From Thermoleophilia bacterium (GTDB taxonomy: Bacteria > Actinomycetota > Thermoleophilia > BMS3ABIN01): a stretch of DNA of 64,000 bases. Position numbers and translations under genes: made by a program. Below the pieces are notes generated by a model. It saw only the letters and a program-made list of their open reading frames with translations, was not told the DNA's origin and ran no database searches. Of the stretch, positions 53,176 to 61,145 are shown piece after piece; the stretch's first letter is position 1; every line of letters begins with the position of its first letter. The stretch spans positions 1-64,000 of the forward strand of contig JAGVMV010000040.1 of NCBI GenBank assembly GCA_020053595.1, written 5' to 3'.

Positions 53176-54567
53176 GTGGCACCCATCAATTTGGAAAAAA
53201 AATTTCTGCAGCCGATTGTCTTCATACTCCTGGTAGCCGGTGCCTTCAGGCTCATTGGTATAACTGCACCGGTCATTGGTTCACAAGCATGGCGTCAGGC
53301 TGATACCGCCGCCATGGCCCGCAACTTTTATGAGGGCCGTTTCAACATTCTCTATCCTCAGATCGACTGGGGCGGCGATTCATCCGGTTACGTCGAGTCC
53401 GAGTTCCCGATCTATTCTTTTGCCGTTGCGTGTCTCTATAAGGTTTTTGGTTTCCATGAGTTTCTGGCACGCGGGCTTTCCGCTATTTTTTCTCTGGTTG
53501 GGATTTTCTTCGTTTTTTTGTTAGGCAGAAGACTTTGGGACGAAAGAAGCGGGTTCTGGGCCGCGGGCATTTTCGCATTTCTGCCGCTACAAATTTACTA
53601 TAGCAGGACTATCATGCCGGAGTCTTTCATGATCATGAGTCTGGCGATATCTTCCTATTTATTTTTCAGATGGTATGAGGACGGCAAAACGAAAGATATC
53701 CTCCTCTCAGCCCTGTTTTTAGTTTCGGCAGCACTGATCAAGCCATATTTGCTATACATGGGGCTTCCTTTTGCCTACCTTGCCTGGAAGAAGCAGCGAA
53801 CGCAGCTGTTTGTAAATCCAAAGATCTGGCTGTCGTCCATCATGGTATTAGCGCCACTGACAGTCTGGTACTACCACGCCCACCGGCTATACCTCGATAC
53901 CGGGCTGACATTTGGAGTATGGGGTTACGGTTCTGACAAGTGGGGCATCTGGAGCATGACGACATCGATGGATTTTTGGAAGAGGATGCTCATGATGCGC
54001 TTCCTGCCTCTCCTGGCATATTTTGGAATCTTCTTGTTTATAATCGGGCTGTATGTTTGCAGGAAAAGCACGAATGGCAGGTTTTTAATCTATTGGTGCA
54101 CAGCCTTCCTGGTTAGCATGGTCATTGTGGCGGGAGGATATTACGCCCATGATTACTACTCCCTGCCTTTCTTGTTACCGGCTTCATTATTGATGGGCAA
54201 AGTGCTGGGAGATAATCTTGCCATGCTGAAAAAGGGCTTGAACTGGAAAAAGGCTTTGCTCGCCTTATGTGTTCTGGGAATGGTTGTTATGGGGGCAAGG
54301 TCTTATTACCTGTACATCGTTCCGCAATTCCAATCTTCGCCCAGAATCGATTTGGCAAATCAGCTTATGGAAAAGACATCTCCGGATGACCGGGTGGCCA
54401 CCACGGACAAAAACGACCCCAGCCTCCTCTACCTCAGTCACCGAAAGGGATGGAGGGGCGCAATAGAGGACTACCAATTTTTTACCAGCCTTCCCGGGGT
54501 CAAAGCTATTGCGGGATTCAGAGACGAAGCCCGCCCATTTATTGATCTTGTTAACGACAGCCGTTAA
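53176..54567 (+). CDS. GT39/GT-C family membrane glycosyltransferase
   Basis: A 463-residue polytopic protein of the ArnT/Dol-P-Man mannosyltransferase type. The first loop GSQAWRQADTAAMARNFYEG carries the catalytic Asp, and YVESEFPIYSF and SRTIMPESFMI are GT-C loop motifs. About ten membrane segments follow with a small soluble end. It uses a lipid-linked sugar donor. The start is GTG 53176, abutting the secA stop. The base composition is visibly more AT-rich than its neighbours, suggesting recent acquisition. Confidence 0.8.
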   Translation: MAPINLEKKFLQPIVFILLVAGAFRLIGITAPVIGSQAWRQADTAAMARNFYEGRFNILYPQIDWGGDSSGYVESEFPIYSFAVACLYKVFGFHEFLARGLSAIFSLVGIFFVFLLGRRLWDERSGFWAAGIFAFLPLQIYYSRTIMPESFMIMSLAISSYLFFRWYEDGKTKDILLSALFLVSAALIKPYLLYMGLPFAYLAWKKQRTQLFVNPKIWLSSIMVLAPLTVWYYHAHRLYLDTGLTFGVWGYGSDKWGIWSMTTSMDFWKRMLMMRFLPLLAYFGIFLFIIGLYVCRKSTNGRFLIYWCTAFLVSMVIVAGGYYAHDYYSLPFLLPASLLMGKVLGDNLAMLKKGLNWKKALLALCVLGMVVMGARSYYLYIVPQFQSSPRIDLANQLMEKTSPDDRVATTDKNDPSLLYLSHRKGWRGAIEDYQFFTSLPGVKAIAGFRDEARPFIDLVNDSR

Positions 54568-54644
54568 AGATGATCGCCTTTAAACAGGCTCCGCTGAATA
54601 AGCAGACGCTGGCTACCAAGGGTCGCTTTCGGTGAACGGACCAG

Positions 54645-55874
54645 CTACAGCGTAGCCCGCCAGCGCATCATGACGACGGAGACCAGCAGCATGATCGTGC
54701 CGATGGTCAGCAGCGAGATCGAATCGTAATACTTGTAAAAACTGACGCCCCACTCAGAGGGCAGCTGGTTGTAGAAGTTCCCCCCGATCAAAACAAAGCC
54801 CACGCCGGCGGTGATTTTTTCCCAGGTCTTCAGCTTGGTGAAATTGAACAGCAGCAGGAAGACCGCCAGCTCCACCAGCCCGAAGGCGTTGTTGCTCGTG
54901 TAGGAAAGCAGCGGCGTCAGAGCCAGGAGGAAAGCGAAATCGAGAGCCTCTCCGTGCTGGACGCCATTGCCCTTGCGAACCACCAGCAGCGCCAGCAGCA
55001 TGACCAGAGTTATTACCATGATTTTATATAACGTCAAGTATCCGGAGCCCGGGTCGAGAGAGCTGAGCGGTGAGTGCTGGGCTATGAAAGACACGAGTGT
55101 GTGGTTCCCCGGCTGGAAGAGGCTGCCTTTGCTGCCGAGTTCCAGGCTTATTTCACTGAACCAGATTCTCTGCTGGTCAAGAAACCGGCCGCCATAAAAA
55201 ATAACGGGCAGAATAAAGAGCAGTGCTGAAAAACCAATAAAGTACGCGATCTCCCGGTAGCGTTTTCTGAGAATGAAATAAGGCAGAAAAATCAGGCCGA
55301 AGGGCTTGAAAAATAAACTGAAAGCCCAGATGAAGGCAAGCAGCAACGGCTTCTTTTTTGTGAACAGCCAGGCCATCGCCAGGTACATGACGAGCAGGAG
55401 GTGGTTCACCTGGCCCAGGGTCAGCTCCGACCAGATATGAACTCCCAGAATCAGCGCCGCCGCTATCAGCAGGAGATTGAATTTCTTCGGGTCGGCGTTC
55501 CTGAAGTCGGGATAGATGATGGCGAGGGAAAGGTAGAAACCGGCAATCACCATCGCCGAAACGAACAGCCAGTAGACAACCTCGGCCGCCTGGAAGGGAA
55601 TCAGGGAGAAGGGGATGAAGGCGATTGCCGCGGTAGGCGAATATTTATAGCTGTAGTAGCCGTCCCGGACCGGCCGGAAAAGATCCTCGCCAGCGATAAT
55701 CCTGCCGCCGGCCCGGTAGAAGACCTGGAAGTCGCGGAGCCAGATGCCGCCGTTATAGCGGTTGGTGAATTCCAGCACCAGCATGCTGGCACAAAGGACG
55801 GCGAAAATGGCGGCAAAACCGATCAGCCACCTGGCCTTGAGAAGCCGGGACAGTTTTGGGGTCAGCAGGTCCAT
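54645..55874 (-). CDS. GT87 (DUF2029) membrane glycosyltransferase
   Basis: A 409-residue membrane protein with about ten segments. DFQVFYRAGGRIIAGEDLF in the first loop holds the catalytic Asp of polyprenyl-phosphate-mannose-type enzymes such as mycobacterial PimE and AftC relatives. SPTAAIAFIPF and the later FKPFGLIFLPYFIL are family marks. It may extend lipid-linked or phosphatidylinositol mannosides, fitting the GDP-mannose and PI genes elsewhere. It is convergent with the GT39 gene and divergent from prfB. Start ATG 55874. Confidence 0.82.
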   Translation of the reverse strand: MDLLTPKLSRLLKARWLIGFAAIFAVLCASMLVLEFTNRYNGGIWLRDFQVFYRAGGRIIAGEDLFRPVRDGYYSYKYSPTAAIAFIPFSLIPFQAAEVVYWLFVSAMVIAGFYLSLAIIYPDFRNADPKKFNLLLIAAALILGVHIWSELTLGQVNHLLLVMYLAMAWLFTKKKPLLLAFIWAFSLFFKPFGLIFLPYFILRKRYREIAYFIGFSALLFILPVIFYGGRFLDQQRIWFSEISLELGSKGSLFQPGNHTLVSFIAQHSPLSSLDPGSGYLTLYKIMVITLVMLLALLVVRKGNGVQHGEALDFAFLLALTPLLSYTSNNAFGLVELAVFLLLFNFTKLKTWEKITAGVGFVLIGGNFYNQLPSEWGVSFYKYYDSISLLTIGTIMLLVSVVMMRWRATL

Positions 55875-55978
55875 GGAATAACCGTAGAGAGCTTATAACA
55901 AAAGCGGACAATGCAAGAACGAAAATACTTGGAGGAGATATTAACGGCGAGGCCGCTAGCTGTTAAGATGACGGCATC

Positions 55979-57131
55979 ATGAACGCGAAACCGGCAAAAA
56001 TGCACTCAATCGACGAACTAGAAGAACTGCTCTCCCAGATCCAGGGAAAGTTCCAGTGGCTGGGTGATTACCTTTGACCCGGCTTCACTGGAAAAACAGG
56101 CGGGTGCGCTCGAAACCCGCATGCAGCAGCCCGACTTCTGGTCGGACAAGCACGAGGCCGCCAAGGTAAGTTCCGAGTACCGCCGCGCCAAGCGGCGGCT
56201 GGAGCGCTACCGCTCCACCCAGGCTGATGTCGGTGACGCCGAAGCCATGGCGGAAATGGCCCGCGAGGCGGTCGCCGAAAGCGGCCCCGAAGCCGCGGCC
56301 GACTTTATTGCTGAATCCTGGGATTCCCTCAAGCAGACCCTTGCCCAACTCGCGCGCCTGGAAGAGGAACGCTTATTTAGCGGCGAGTATGACGACGGCG
56401 CCGCCGTACTGACTATCCATCCGGGGGCCGGTGGTACCGAGTCGCAGGACTGGGCCGAGATGCTTCTGCGCATGTACCTGCGCTGGGCAGACCGGCGTGG
56501 CTTCAAGACCGAGATCAATGAAGCTACCGGCGGCGATGAGGCGGGGCTGAAGAGCGCCACGGTGACTTTCCAGGGTGAGAATGCCTACGGCCTGCTCTCG
56601 GCCGAGCGCGGCGTCCACCGCCTGGTGCGCATCTCTCCCTACGACGCCGCTAAGCGTCGCCACACCAGCTTCGCCGCCGTCGAAGTGAGCCCGATGGTCG
56701 AGGATGATGCCGAGGTGGAGATCGACGAGAAGGACCTGAAGATCGACACCTACCGCGCCAGCGGCGCCGGCGGTCAGCACGTCAACAAGACCGACTCGGC
56801 GGTGCGCCTCACTCATATGCCCACCGGCCTGGTCGTGCAGTGCCAGAACGAGCGCTCGCAGTTAACCAACAAGAATACCGCCATGAAACTGCTGAAGGGC
56901 AAGCTGATCGAACTCGAGGAGAGGCAGCGCATCGAGGAGATGGAGAAGGAGCGCGGTGACATCATGGAGATCTCCTGGGGCAGCCAGATCCGGTCGTATG
57001 TGCTGGCGCCTTATCAGATGGTCAAGGACCATCGGACTGATTATGAGGTCGGGAACGCACAGGGCGTGCTTGATGGGGATATTGATGAGTTTATTCATGA
57101 GTATCTGGTGGTGCGGGCGGGGAAGGCGTAA
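55979..57131 (+). CDS. prfB: Peptide chain release factor 2 (programmed +1 frameshift)
   Basis: Frame 1 runs from ATG 55979 through 32 codons (ending WLGDYL) to TGA at 56075. Reading shifts +1 after CTT (56072-56074) and continues with GAC at 56076, giving DPASLEKQAGALETR and so on, 383 residues in all. GAGGQHVNKTDSAV holds the catalytic GGQ. The stop-recognition tripeptide is SPY (56634-56642), where most RF2 have SPF. RF2 reads UGA and UAA, so low RF2 favours the frameshift and autoregulates synthesis. ATG 56000 in frame is an alternative start. Confidence 0.95.
56062..56077 (+). promoter_or_regulatory. RF2 programmed frameshift site
   Basis: GGGTGAT (56062-56068) pairs with the 16S rRNA 3' end, and is followed by TAC and the slippery CTT TGA C. 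This is the known RF2 arrangement, in which the internal Shine-Dalgarno pushes the ribosome forward at the UGA. Confidence 0.9.
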
Positions 57132-57189
57132 CTGAAATTATTGGTAAGCCCAACCAATAGTCAAAATCTATTCTAACCAAGGAGGGTAA

Positions 57190-57315
57190 ATGGAAGAGCT
57201 TGGGCCAATAGAACTCGTGCGTCGCAATGGAGACGGGGTAACTCCACGGCTGATGGCAACGGCGGCAGGCTCCTCAGCTTTTGATGATTTCCATTACATT
57301 GAAGGGATGGTCTGA
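57190..57315 (+). CDS. Putative 41-residue small protein
   Basis: The ORF starts at ATG 57190 behind AAGGAGGG, one of the best ribosome sites in the window. It encodes MEELGPIELVRRNGDG followed by a neutral stretch, ending IEGMV. No motif or membrane segment is visible. It ends 4 nt before the lipoprotein at 57320, which has no good Shine-Dalgarno of its own, so it may act as a coupling leader. No relatives are recognised. Confidence 0.5.
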   Translation: MEELGPIELVRRNGDGVTPRLMATAAGSSAFDDFHYIEGMV

Positions 57316-57319
57316 AAAG

Positions 57320-57748
57320 ATGAAACGGATTCCGATGTTCCTTTTGCTTGTCGCGGTGGCGTTTGCGCTGGTGTCGCTTTCAGCCTGTACCTCTACTGAA
57401 AAAACAGGTTCAGTCAGTTCAATTGACACAGTTGGAACGGGTGGCTCTGCAGAAGTCCTGCCAAATTCTGAGCCGGGCATTCGCGGCGTGATCACAAAAG
57501 CAGATTCAACCGCCGGGAGCCGTTTTATTCTGGTGGAAGAAAATCCCAGTGATACTACGGGTTCCCAGAAGGCATCTGTACGGCTTAAGGACCAGACGAA
57601 AATTTATCGGCGCTCCGGGTCCAACCTCGAAAAGATCAGCCAGTCGGCATTGACCACCGGCAAGAAGGTCAGCGTCTGGTTTGCGGGACCGGTAGCGGAG
57701 TCATATCCGGTGCAGGGGTCTGCTTCCGTAGTCGTGCTTGAAGACTAG
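57320..57748 (+). CDS. Predicted lipoprotein (142 aa)
   Basis: A 142-residue exported protein with hydrophobic core and lipobox LSAC. The mature part, after a Ser/Gly linker, is beta-rich: GVITKADSTAGSRFILVEEN, SVRLKDQTKIYRRSG and GKKVSVWFAGPVAESYPVQG. This is the pattern of DUF3221-type OB-fold lipoproteins. The ATG at 57320 sits 4 nt after the small ORF. A weak hairpin with T-run follows near 57757-57779. Confidence 0.7.
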   Translation: MKRIPMFLLLVAVAFALVSLSACTSTEKTGSVSSIDTVGTGGSAEVLPNSEPGIRGVITKADSTAGSRFILVEENPSDTTGSQKASVRLKDQTKIYRRSGSNLEKISQSALTTGKKVSVWFAGPVAESYPVQGSASVVVLED

Positions 57749-57813
57749 GTAAGGCGCCCGGCGCCCGGGGATAGTTTTTATCCCATCAGAAGAAAGATGG
57801 GCTGCGGACCACC

Positions 57814-57842
57814 TTGACATCTGTATATTGCTGATATATACA
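57814..57842 (+). promoter_or_regulatory. brnTA promoter with operator; leaderless start predicted
   Basis: TTGACA (57814-57819) and TATACA (57837-57842) with 17-nt spacing form a near-perfect promoter. TGTATAT (57822-57828) and ATATACA (57836-57842) are perfect inverted arms around 7 nt. The expected +1, about 7 nt after the -10, falls on the ATG at 57849. Confidence 0.75.
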
Positions 57843-57848
57843 TAGTTC

Positions 57849-58151
57849 ATGAGTAAACACGATCTTCTCTCCGGTTGCAAAGGGTTCCTTTGGGATGAGG
57901 GGAACCTTCTTAAAAGCTGGGAGAAGCACAAGGTCACGCCTGCCGAATGCGAGCAGCTGTTTTTCAACCAGCCACTGATTGTTGCCGACGATGAAAAACA
58001 TTCATCCCAAGAGGCTCGTTTCTTTACACTCGGACAGACTGATACACGAAGGCGGTTATTCGTGGTTTTCACGGTACGCAACAACCTGATACGGGTAATA
58101 TCCGCCCGGGATATGAATCGCAAAGAGAGGAAGGCGTTCGAAACGTCATGA
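57849..58151 (+). CDS. brnT: BrnT-family (DUF497) toxin
   Basis: A 100-residue RelE-fold ribonuclease toxin. FLWDEGNLLKSWEKHKVTPA, RRRLFVVFTVRNNLIRVISA and the terminal RDMNRKERKAFE are the family pattern, including the R and S/A-R residues used in catalysis. The ATG at 57849 has no Shine-Dalgarno and coincides with the predicted transcription start. The toxin gene precedes its antitoxin and overlaps it by 4 nt, as usual for brnTA. Confidence 0.88.
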   Translation: MSKHDLLSGCKGFLWDEGNLLKSWEKHKVTPAECEQLFFNQPLIVADDEKHSSQEARFFTLGQTDTRRRLFVVFTVRNNLIRVISARDMNRKERKAFETS

Positions 58152-58417
58152 AAAAAGTTCCCAAATTCAAAACCGAAAAGGAAGAGCAGGAGTTCTGGGC
58201 CTCGGCCGATTCGACTGAATATGTGGAATGGAAAAAGGGCAAGCGCATGGTCCTGCCCAATCTCAAGCCGTCTCTCAAGACTATCTCCCTGCGGTTACCA
58301 GAATCAATGCTGGAGGAACTCAAGCTGCTGGCAAACAAGCAGGATGTTCCCTATCAGTCGCTCCTGAAAATGTTCCTCGCCGAGCGTATCGACAAAGAGC
58401 TGAAAAAATCCGCGTGA
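58148..58417 (+). CDS. brnA: CopG/BrnA-type antitoxin
   Basis: An 89-residue antitoxin. The N-terminus (KEEQEFWASADSTEYVEWKK) wraps the toxin in this family, and the C-terminal ribbon-helix-helix (SLKTISLRLPESMLEELKLL) binds DNA, probably the inverted repeat at 57822-57842. It overlaps brnT by 4 nt. Confidence 0.85.
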   Translation: MKKVPKFKTEKEEQEFWASADSTEYVEWKKGKRMVLPNLKPSLKTISLRLPESMLEELKLLANKQDVPYQSLLKMFLAERIDKELKKSA

Positions 58418-58448
58418 GATTTCACATCACCATGACAAGGAGCCATAA

Positions 58449-59321
58449 GTGTTAAGCATCGCCCTACCCAAGGGGAGCCTGCAGGAGCAGACGCTCCTTC
58501 TTTTCACCGAAGCCGACCTGCCGGTCAAGCGGAGCTCCCGGGAGTACTCGGTCACCATCGCCGATGACCGCATCAGCGCCGTCAAGATACTGCGGCCCCA
58601 GGAGATCCCCAAGTATGTGGAGGAAGGCTATTTCGATCTGGGTATATCCGGCATGGACTGCATCACCGAGTCCGACGCCGACGTGGTCGAAGTGGCGGAC
58701 ATGCCCTACGCCAAGACCGGCACCGGCGTGATGAAGATGGTCATCGCAGTTCCGGAGGATTCAAGCATTCAGGCCGCGGCCGACATCACGCCCGGGAGCC
58801 GTGTGACCACCGAGTTCCCCAACATCACCAGGAAGTATTTCGAGAGCCTCGGCATCCCGGTGGATGTTTTCTATTCCTACGGAGCCACCGAGGCCAAGGT
58901 CCCGGAGATCATGGATGTGGTGGTGGACCTGACCGAGACCGGCTCCACCCTGAGACGCAACCACCTGCGTATCGTCAACGTTATTCTCGAATCGACCACC
59001 AGGCTGATCGCCAACAAGGCCTCATGGGAAGACCCGGCCAAGCACAAGGCGATAGACGAGATCCGCACGCTGTTGCTCGGCGTCCTCGATGCCCGCGGGC
59101 GGGTATTGCTCTCGATGAACGTGGCCAAGGACAGGCTCGACGCCGTCGTCGGCGTGCTGCCGGCGATGAAACGACCCACGGTTGCCCCGCTGTATAACAG
59201 CGACTATTTCGAGATCACCACGGTTGTCGATAAGGACACCGTCAACGTGATCATCCCGAAGCTTAAGGAAATGGGCGCTGAGGATATCCTGGAGCAGAAC
59301 ATCTCGAAGATCGTGCGGTAG
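58449..59321 (+). CDS. hisG: ATP phosphoribosyltransferase, long form
   Basis: A 290-residue HisG_L, the first enzyme of histidine synthesis. LSIALPKGSLQEQTLLLF starts the catalytic lobe, VDLTETGSTLRRNHLRI binds the PRPP, and the C-terminal ACT-like domain (about 215-290) binds histidine. The GTG at 58449 has AAGGAG 6 nt upstream. No other his gene is near; it lies 31 nt after the brnTA module and before a third toxin-antitoxin pair. Confidence 0.96.
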   Translation: MLSIALPKGSLQEQTLLLFTEADLPVKRSSREYSVTIADDRISAVKILRPQEIPKYVEEGYFDLGISGMDCITESDADVVEVADMPYAKTGTGVMKMVIAVPEDSSIQAAADITPGSRVTTEFPNITRKYFESLGIPVDVFYSYGATEAKVPEIMDVVVDLTETGSTLRRNHLRIVNVILESTTRLIANKASWEDPAKHKAIDEIRTLLLGVLDARGRVLLSMNVAKDRLDAVVGVLPAMKRPTVAPLYNSDYFEITTVVDKDTVNVIIPKLKEMGAEDILEQNISKIVR

Positions 59322-59339
59322 GACTGACACCATAACCCC

Positions 59340-59368
59340 TTGATGACATGACGTCATGACGCTATAAT
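59340..59368 (+). promoter_or_regulatory. Promoter/operator of RHH-RelE module
   Basis: TTGATG (59340-59345) and TATAAT (59363-59368) are spaced 17 nt. The palindrome CATGACGTCATG (59347-59358) lies in the spacer, next to repeated ATGAC units, consistent with RHH dimer binding. Confidence 0.75.
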
Positions 59369-59391
59369 GTCCCTGAAAGGGGTGAGGCGTC

Positions 59392-59628
59392 ATGGCTGAA
59401 CCAACCGCGAAACGCTCAACCATCTATTTCGATCCGGAACTCCATCGCGCTCTGCGTCTTAAAGCGGCGAGCACCAACCGCTCAGTCTCCGACATCGTTA
59501 ATGAAGCGGTACGGCAATCATTAAGAGAAGATCAGGAAGACCTGGCGGCTTTCGGCGACCGGGTAGCTGAACCCACCATCACTTACGAGGAGCTGCTCGA
59601 CGACCTGAAGAAGCATGGCCGAATATAG
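59392..59628 (+). CDS. RHH antitoxin (RelB/ParD-like)
   Basis: A 78-residue antitoxin. RSTIYFDPELHRALRLKAAS and NRSVSDIVNEAVRQSL form the ribbon-helix-helix, and the acidic tail (EPTITYEELLDDLKKHG) covers the toxin. ATG 59392 follows AGGGGTGA. It overlaps the toxin gene by 14 nt. Confidence 0.87.
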   Translation: MAEPTAKRSTIYFDPELHRALRLKAASTNRSVSDIVNEAVRQSLREDQEDLAAFGDRVAEPTITYEELLDDLKKHGRI

Positions 59629-59872
59629 GTTCGTCTTCAAGCAGTCGGTCGCCAAAGATCTTCGTGTGGTTCCCAGGAAAGACTTAAGCAGAATACTCAA
59701 ACGAATCAAGGGGCTTGCAACTGACCCTCGCCCGTCTGGTTGTGAGAAGCTCGTCGGCAGGGAGTGCTACTGTATCAGGCAGGGAATCCATCGGATCATT
59801 TATACCGTCAACGACGATGAGGTCTGTGTTGTCGTTGTCAAAGTGGTTCACCGGAGGGAGGCTTATCGATGA
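59615..59872 (+). CDS. RelE/ParE-family toxin
   Basis: An 85-residue toxin of the RelE type: YRFVFKQSVAKDLRVVPRKD, GCEKLVGRECYCIRQGIHRI, and VVKVVHRREAYR at the end with catalytic-type Arg and Tyr. RelE toxins cut mRNA on the ribosome. Start ATG 59615, inside the antitoxin gene. Confidence 0.87.
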   Translation: MAEYRFVFKQSVAKDLRVVPRKDLSRILKRIKGLATDPRPSGCEKLVGRECYCIRQGIHRIIYTVNDDEVCVVVVKVVHRREAYR

Positions 59873-60161
59873 TGGGGATGCGCATTAACCGCGAGATTCT
59901 CGATCCTGGTAAGAACAAAGCCTGATAGCTCCTTGCGGCATGTACTTCGCGGTGTGCAGTGGATATCTCGCGTACCTGAATCAGACCCCCCGCAAGCAGG
60001 GAAAGAGTGAAGCCGTCAGAGGTCGCAAGTGTCTAAAGTTTTCTCGCGGCGGGTAAATTATGATGAAGCGCAGCGAATAACAACAGGTTTATCAACCGGG
60101 GCGGAAAAGGAGTTCAGAGGCCGATCGCCAAATCATTCCCAGGCAATAAAGGAGAAAAACC
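59873..60161. other. 289-nt gap without a convincing gene
   Basis: Straight after the toxin stop is an 18-codon ORF (ATG 59871 to TGA about 59927) with no ribosome site. The remainder has no ORF with ribosome site, no tRNA and no terminator. An AAAGGAG at 60149 serves the next small gene. It looks like decayed sequence. Confidence 0.5.
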
Positions 60162-60263
60162 ATGGCTAAAAGTCAAAATGCAAAAAAAGACGTAAAAAAG
60201 AAATCTGAAAAATCCCTGAAAGAAAAAAGGCGCGATAAGAAAGCGAAAAAAGAAAAGAAATGA
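60162..60263 (+). CDS. Lys-rich 33-residue small protein
   Basis: The ORF begins at ATG 60162 after AAAGGAG and encodes MAKSQNAKKDVKKKSEK then SLKEKRRDKKAKKEKK. Eighteen of 33 residues are Lys, and the charge is strongly positive, so it probably binds nucleic acid or ribosomes. I have the impression of similar tiny Lys-rich proteins in other bacteria but cannot name a family. It is intact and well preceded. Confidence 0.7.
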   Translation: MAKSQNAKKDVKKKSEKSLKEKRRDKKAKKEKK

Positions 60264-60340
60264 TCTCTACTGACGGGCTCCTCAGGACTGGACGTCGCTG
60301 AGCCGTAACCTTATGGCGGCTGTCTGGAAAAAGGCAGAGG

Positions 60341-61081
60341 TTGATACGATCACGCTCGGGGGAATCGATCAGCATAATAACATCCAGGCAAATCATCAGC
60401 GAGTTGCAAGAGCTGGGTGACCACGAGACTGCGGCCCATTCGCAGCGATTCTTCAAAACCGGAAAAGGAGAATACGGGGAGAGAGACCGGTTCCTCGGCA
60501 TCCGGGTTCCTGTTCTCAGGAAGTGTGCACGACAATTCCGGGAGACAGGACTGAAAGATACGCTGGAGCTGCTGAAATCATCCCTCCATGAGGCCCGGTT
60601 GCTTGCCCTGTTCATGCTGGTTGCCAAGTACTCAAAAGGCGCGATCAGTGAAAAGCAGGCAATCTATCGCGCCTATCTGGGCCATACAAAATATATAAAC
60701 AACTGGGACCTGGTCGATAGCTCGGCGGAGCACATCGTCGGCGCCCATCTGTTCGACAGGGAAAGGAAGCCCCTATACCGGCTCGTTCGCTCACAAAGCC
60801 TGTGGGAGCGAAGAATCGGCATCATGTCAACTTTCCGGTTCATAAAGGCGGGTGACTTCGCGGATACGCTGGCCCTCGCGGAGCTGCTGCTACACGACCG
60901 GGAGGACCTCATCCACAAGGCGGTTGGGTGGATGTTGCGCGCAGTGGGCAACCGGGACTTCCATGTCGAAGAAGAGTTTCTTTTAAAGCATTACAGGGAT
61001 ATGCCTCGCACGATGTTGCGCTACGCCATCGAGAAGTTTCCCGAGGGTGAGAGACGGGCTTTTTTACAGGGAAGCAGATAG
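60341..61081 (+). CDS. AlkD-like DNA alkylation repair protein
   Basis: A 246-residue HEAT-like repeat protein. AAHSQRFFKTGKGEYGERDR, FLGIRVPVLRKCAR, NNWDLVDSSAEHIVG and the late EDLIHKAVGWMLRAVGNRD match AlkD/DUF1061-like glycosylases that remove N3/N7-alkylated bases. The N-terminus is uncertain: TTG 60341 is the only standard start before the conserved part and has an AGAGG immediately upstream. It stands between small accessory genes. Confidence 0.88.
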   Translation: MIRSRSGESISIITSRQIISELQELGDHETAAHSQRFFKTGKGEYGERDRFLGIRVPVLRKCARQFRETGLKDTLELLKSSLHEARLLALFMLVAKYSKGAISEKQAIYRAYLGHTKYINNWDLVDSSAEHIVGAHLFDRERKPLYRLVRSQSLWERRIGIMSTFRFIKAGDFADTLALAELLLHDREDLIHKAVGWMLRAVGNRDFHVEEEFLLKHYRDMPRTMLRYAIEKFPEGERRAFLQGSR

Positions 61082-61145
61082 AATATCCGGTAATCTGACC
61101 GCTGGCGATGAAAATATGCCTGATCAGCTCAAGGAAGGCCGCAGA

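Noticed and set aside
56064-56075. GTG 56064 as the prfB start
   Set aside because: The upstream 32-codon frame with the CTT-TGA-C shift site explains the gene better and matches RF2 N-termini.
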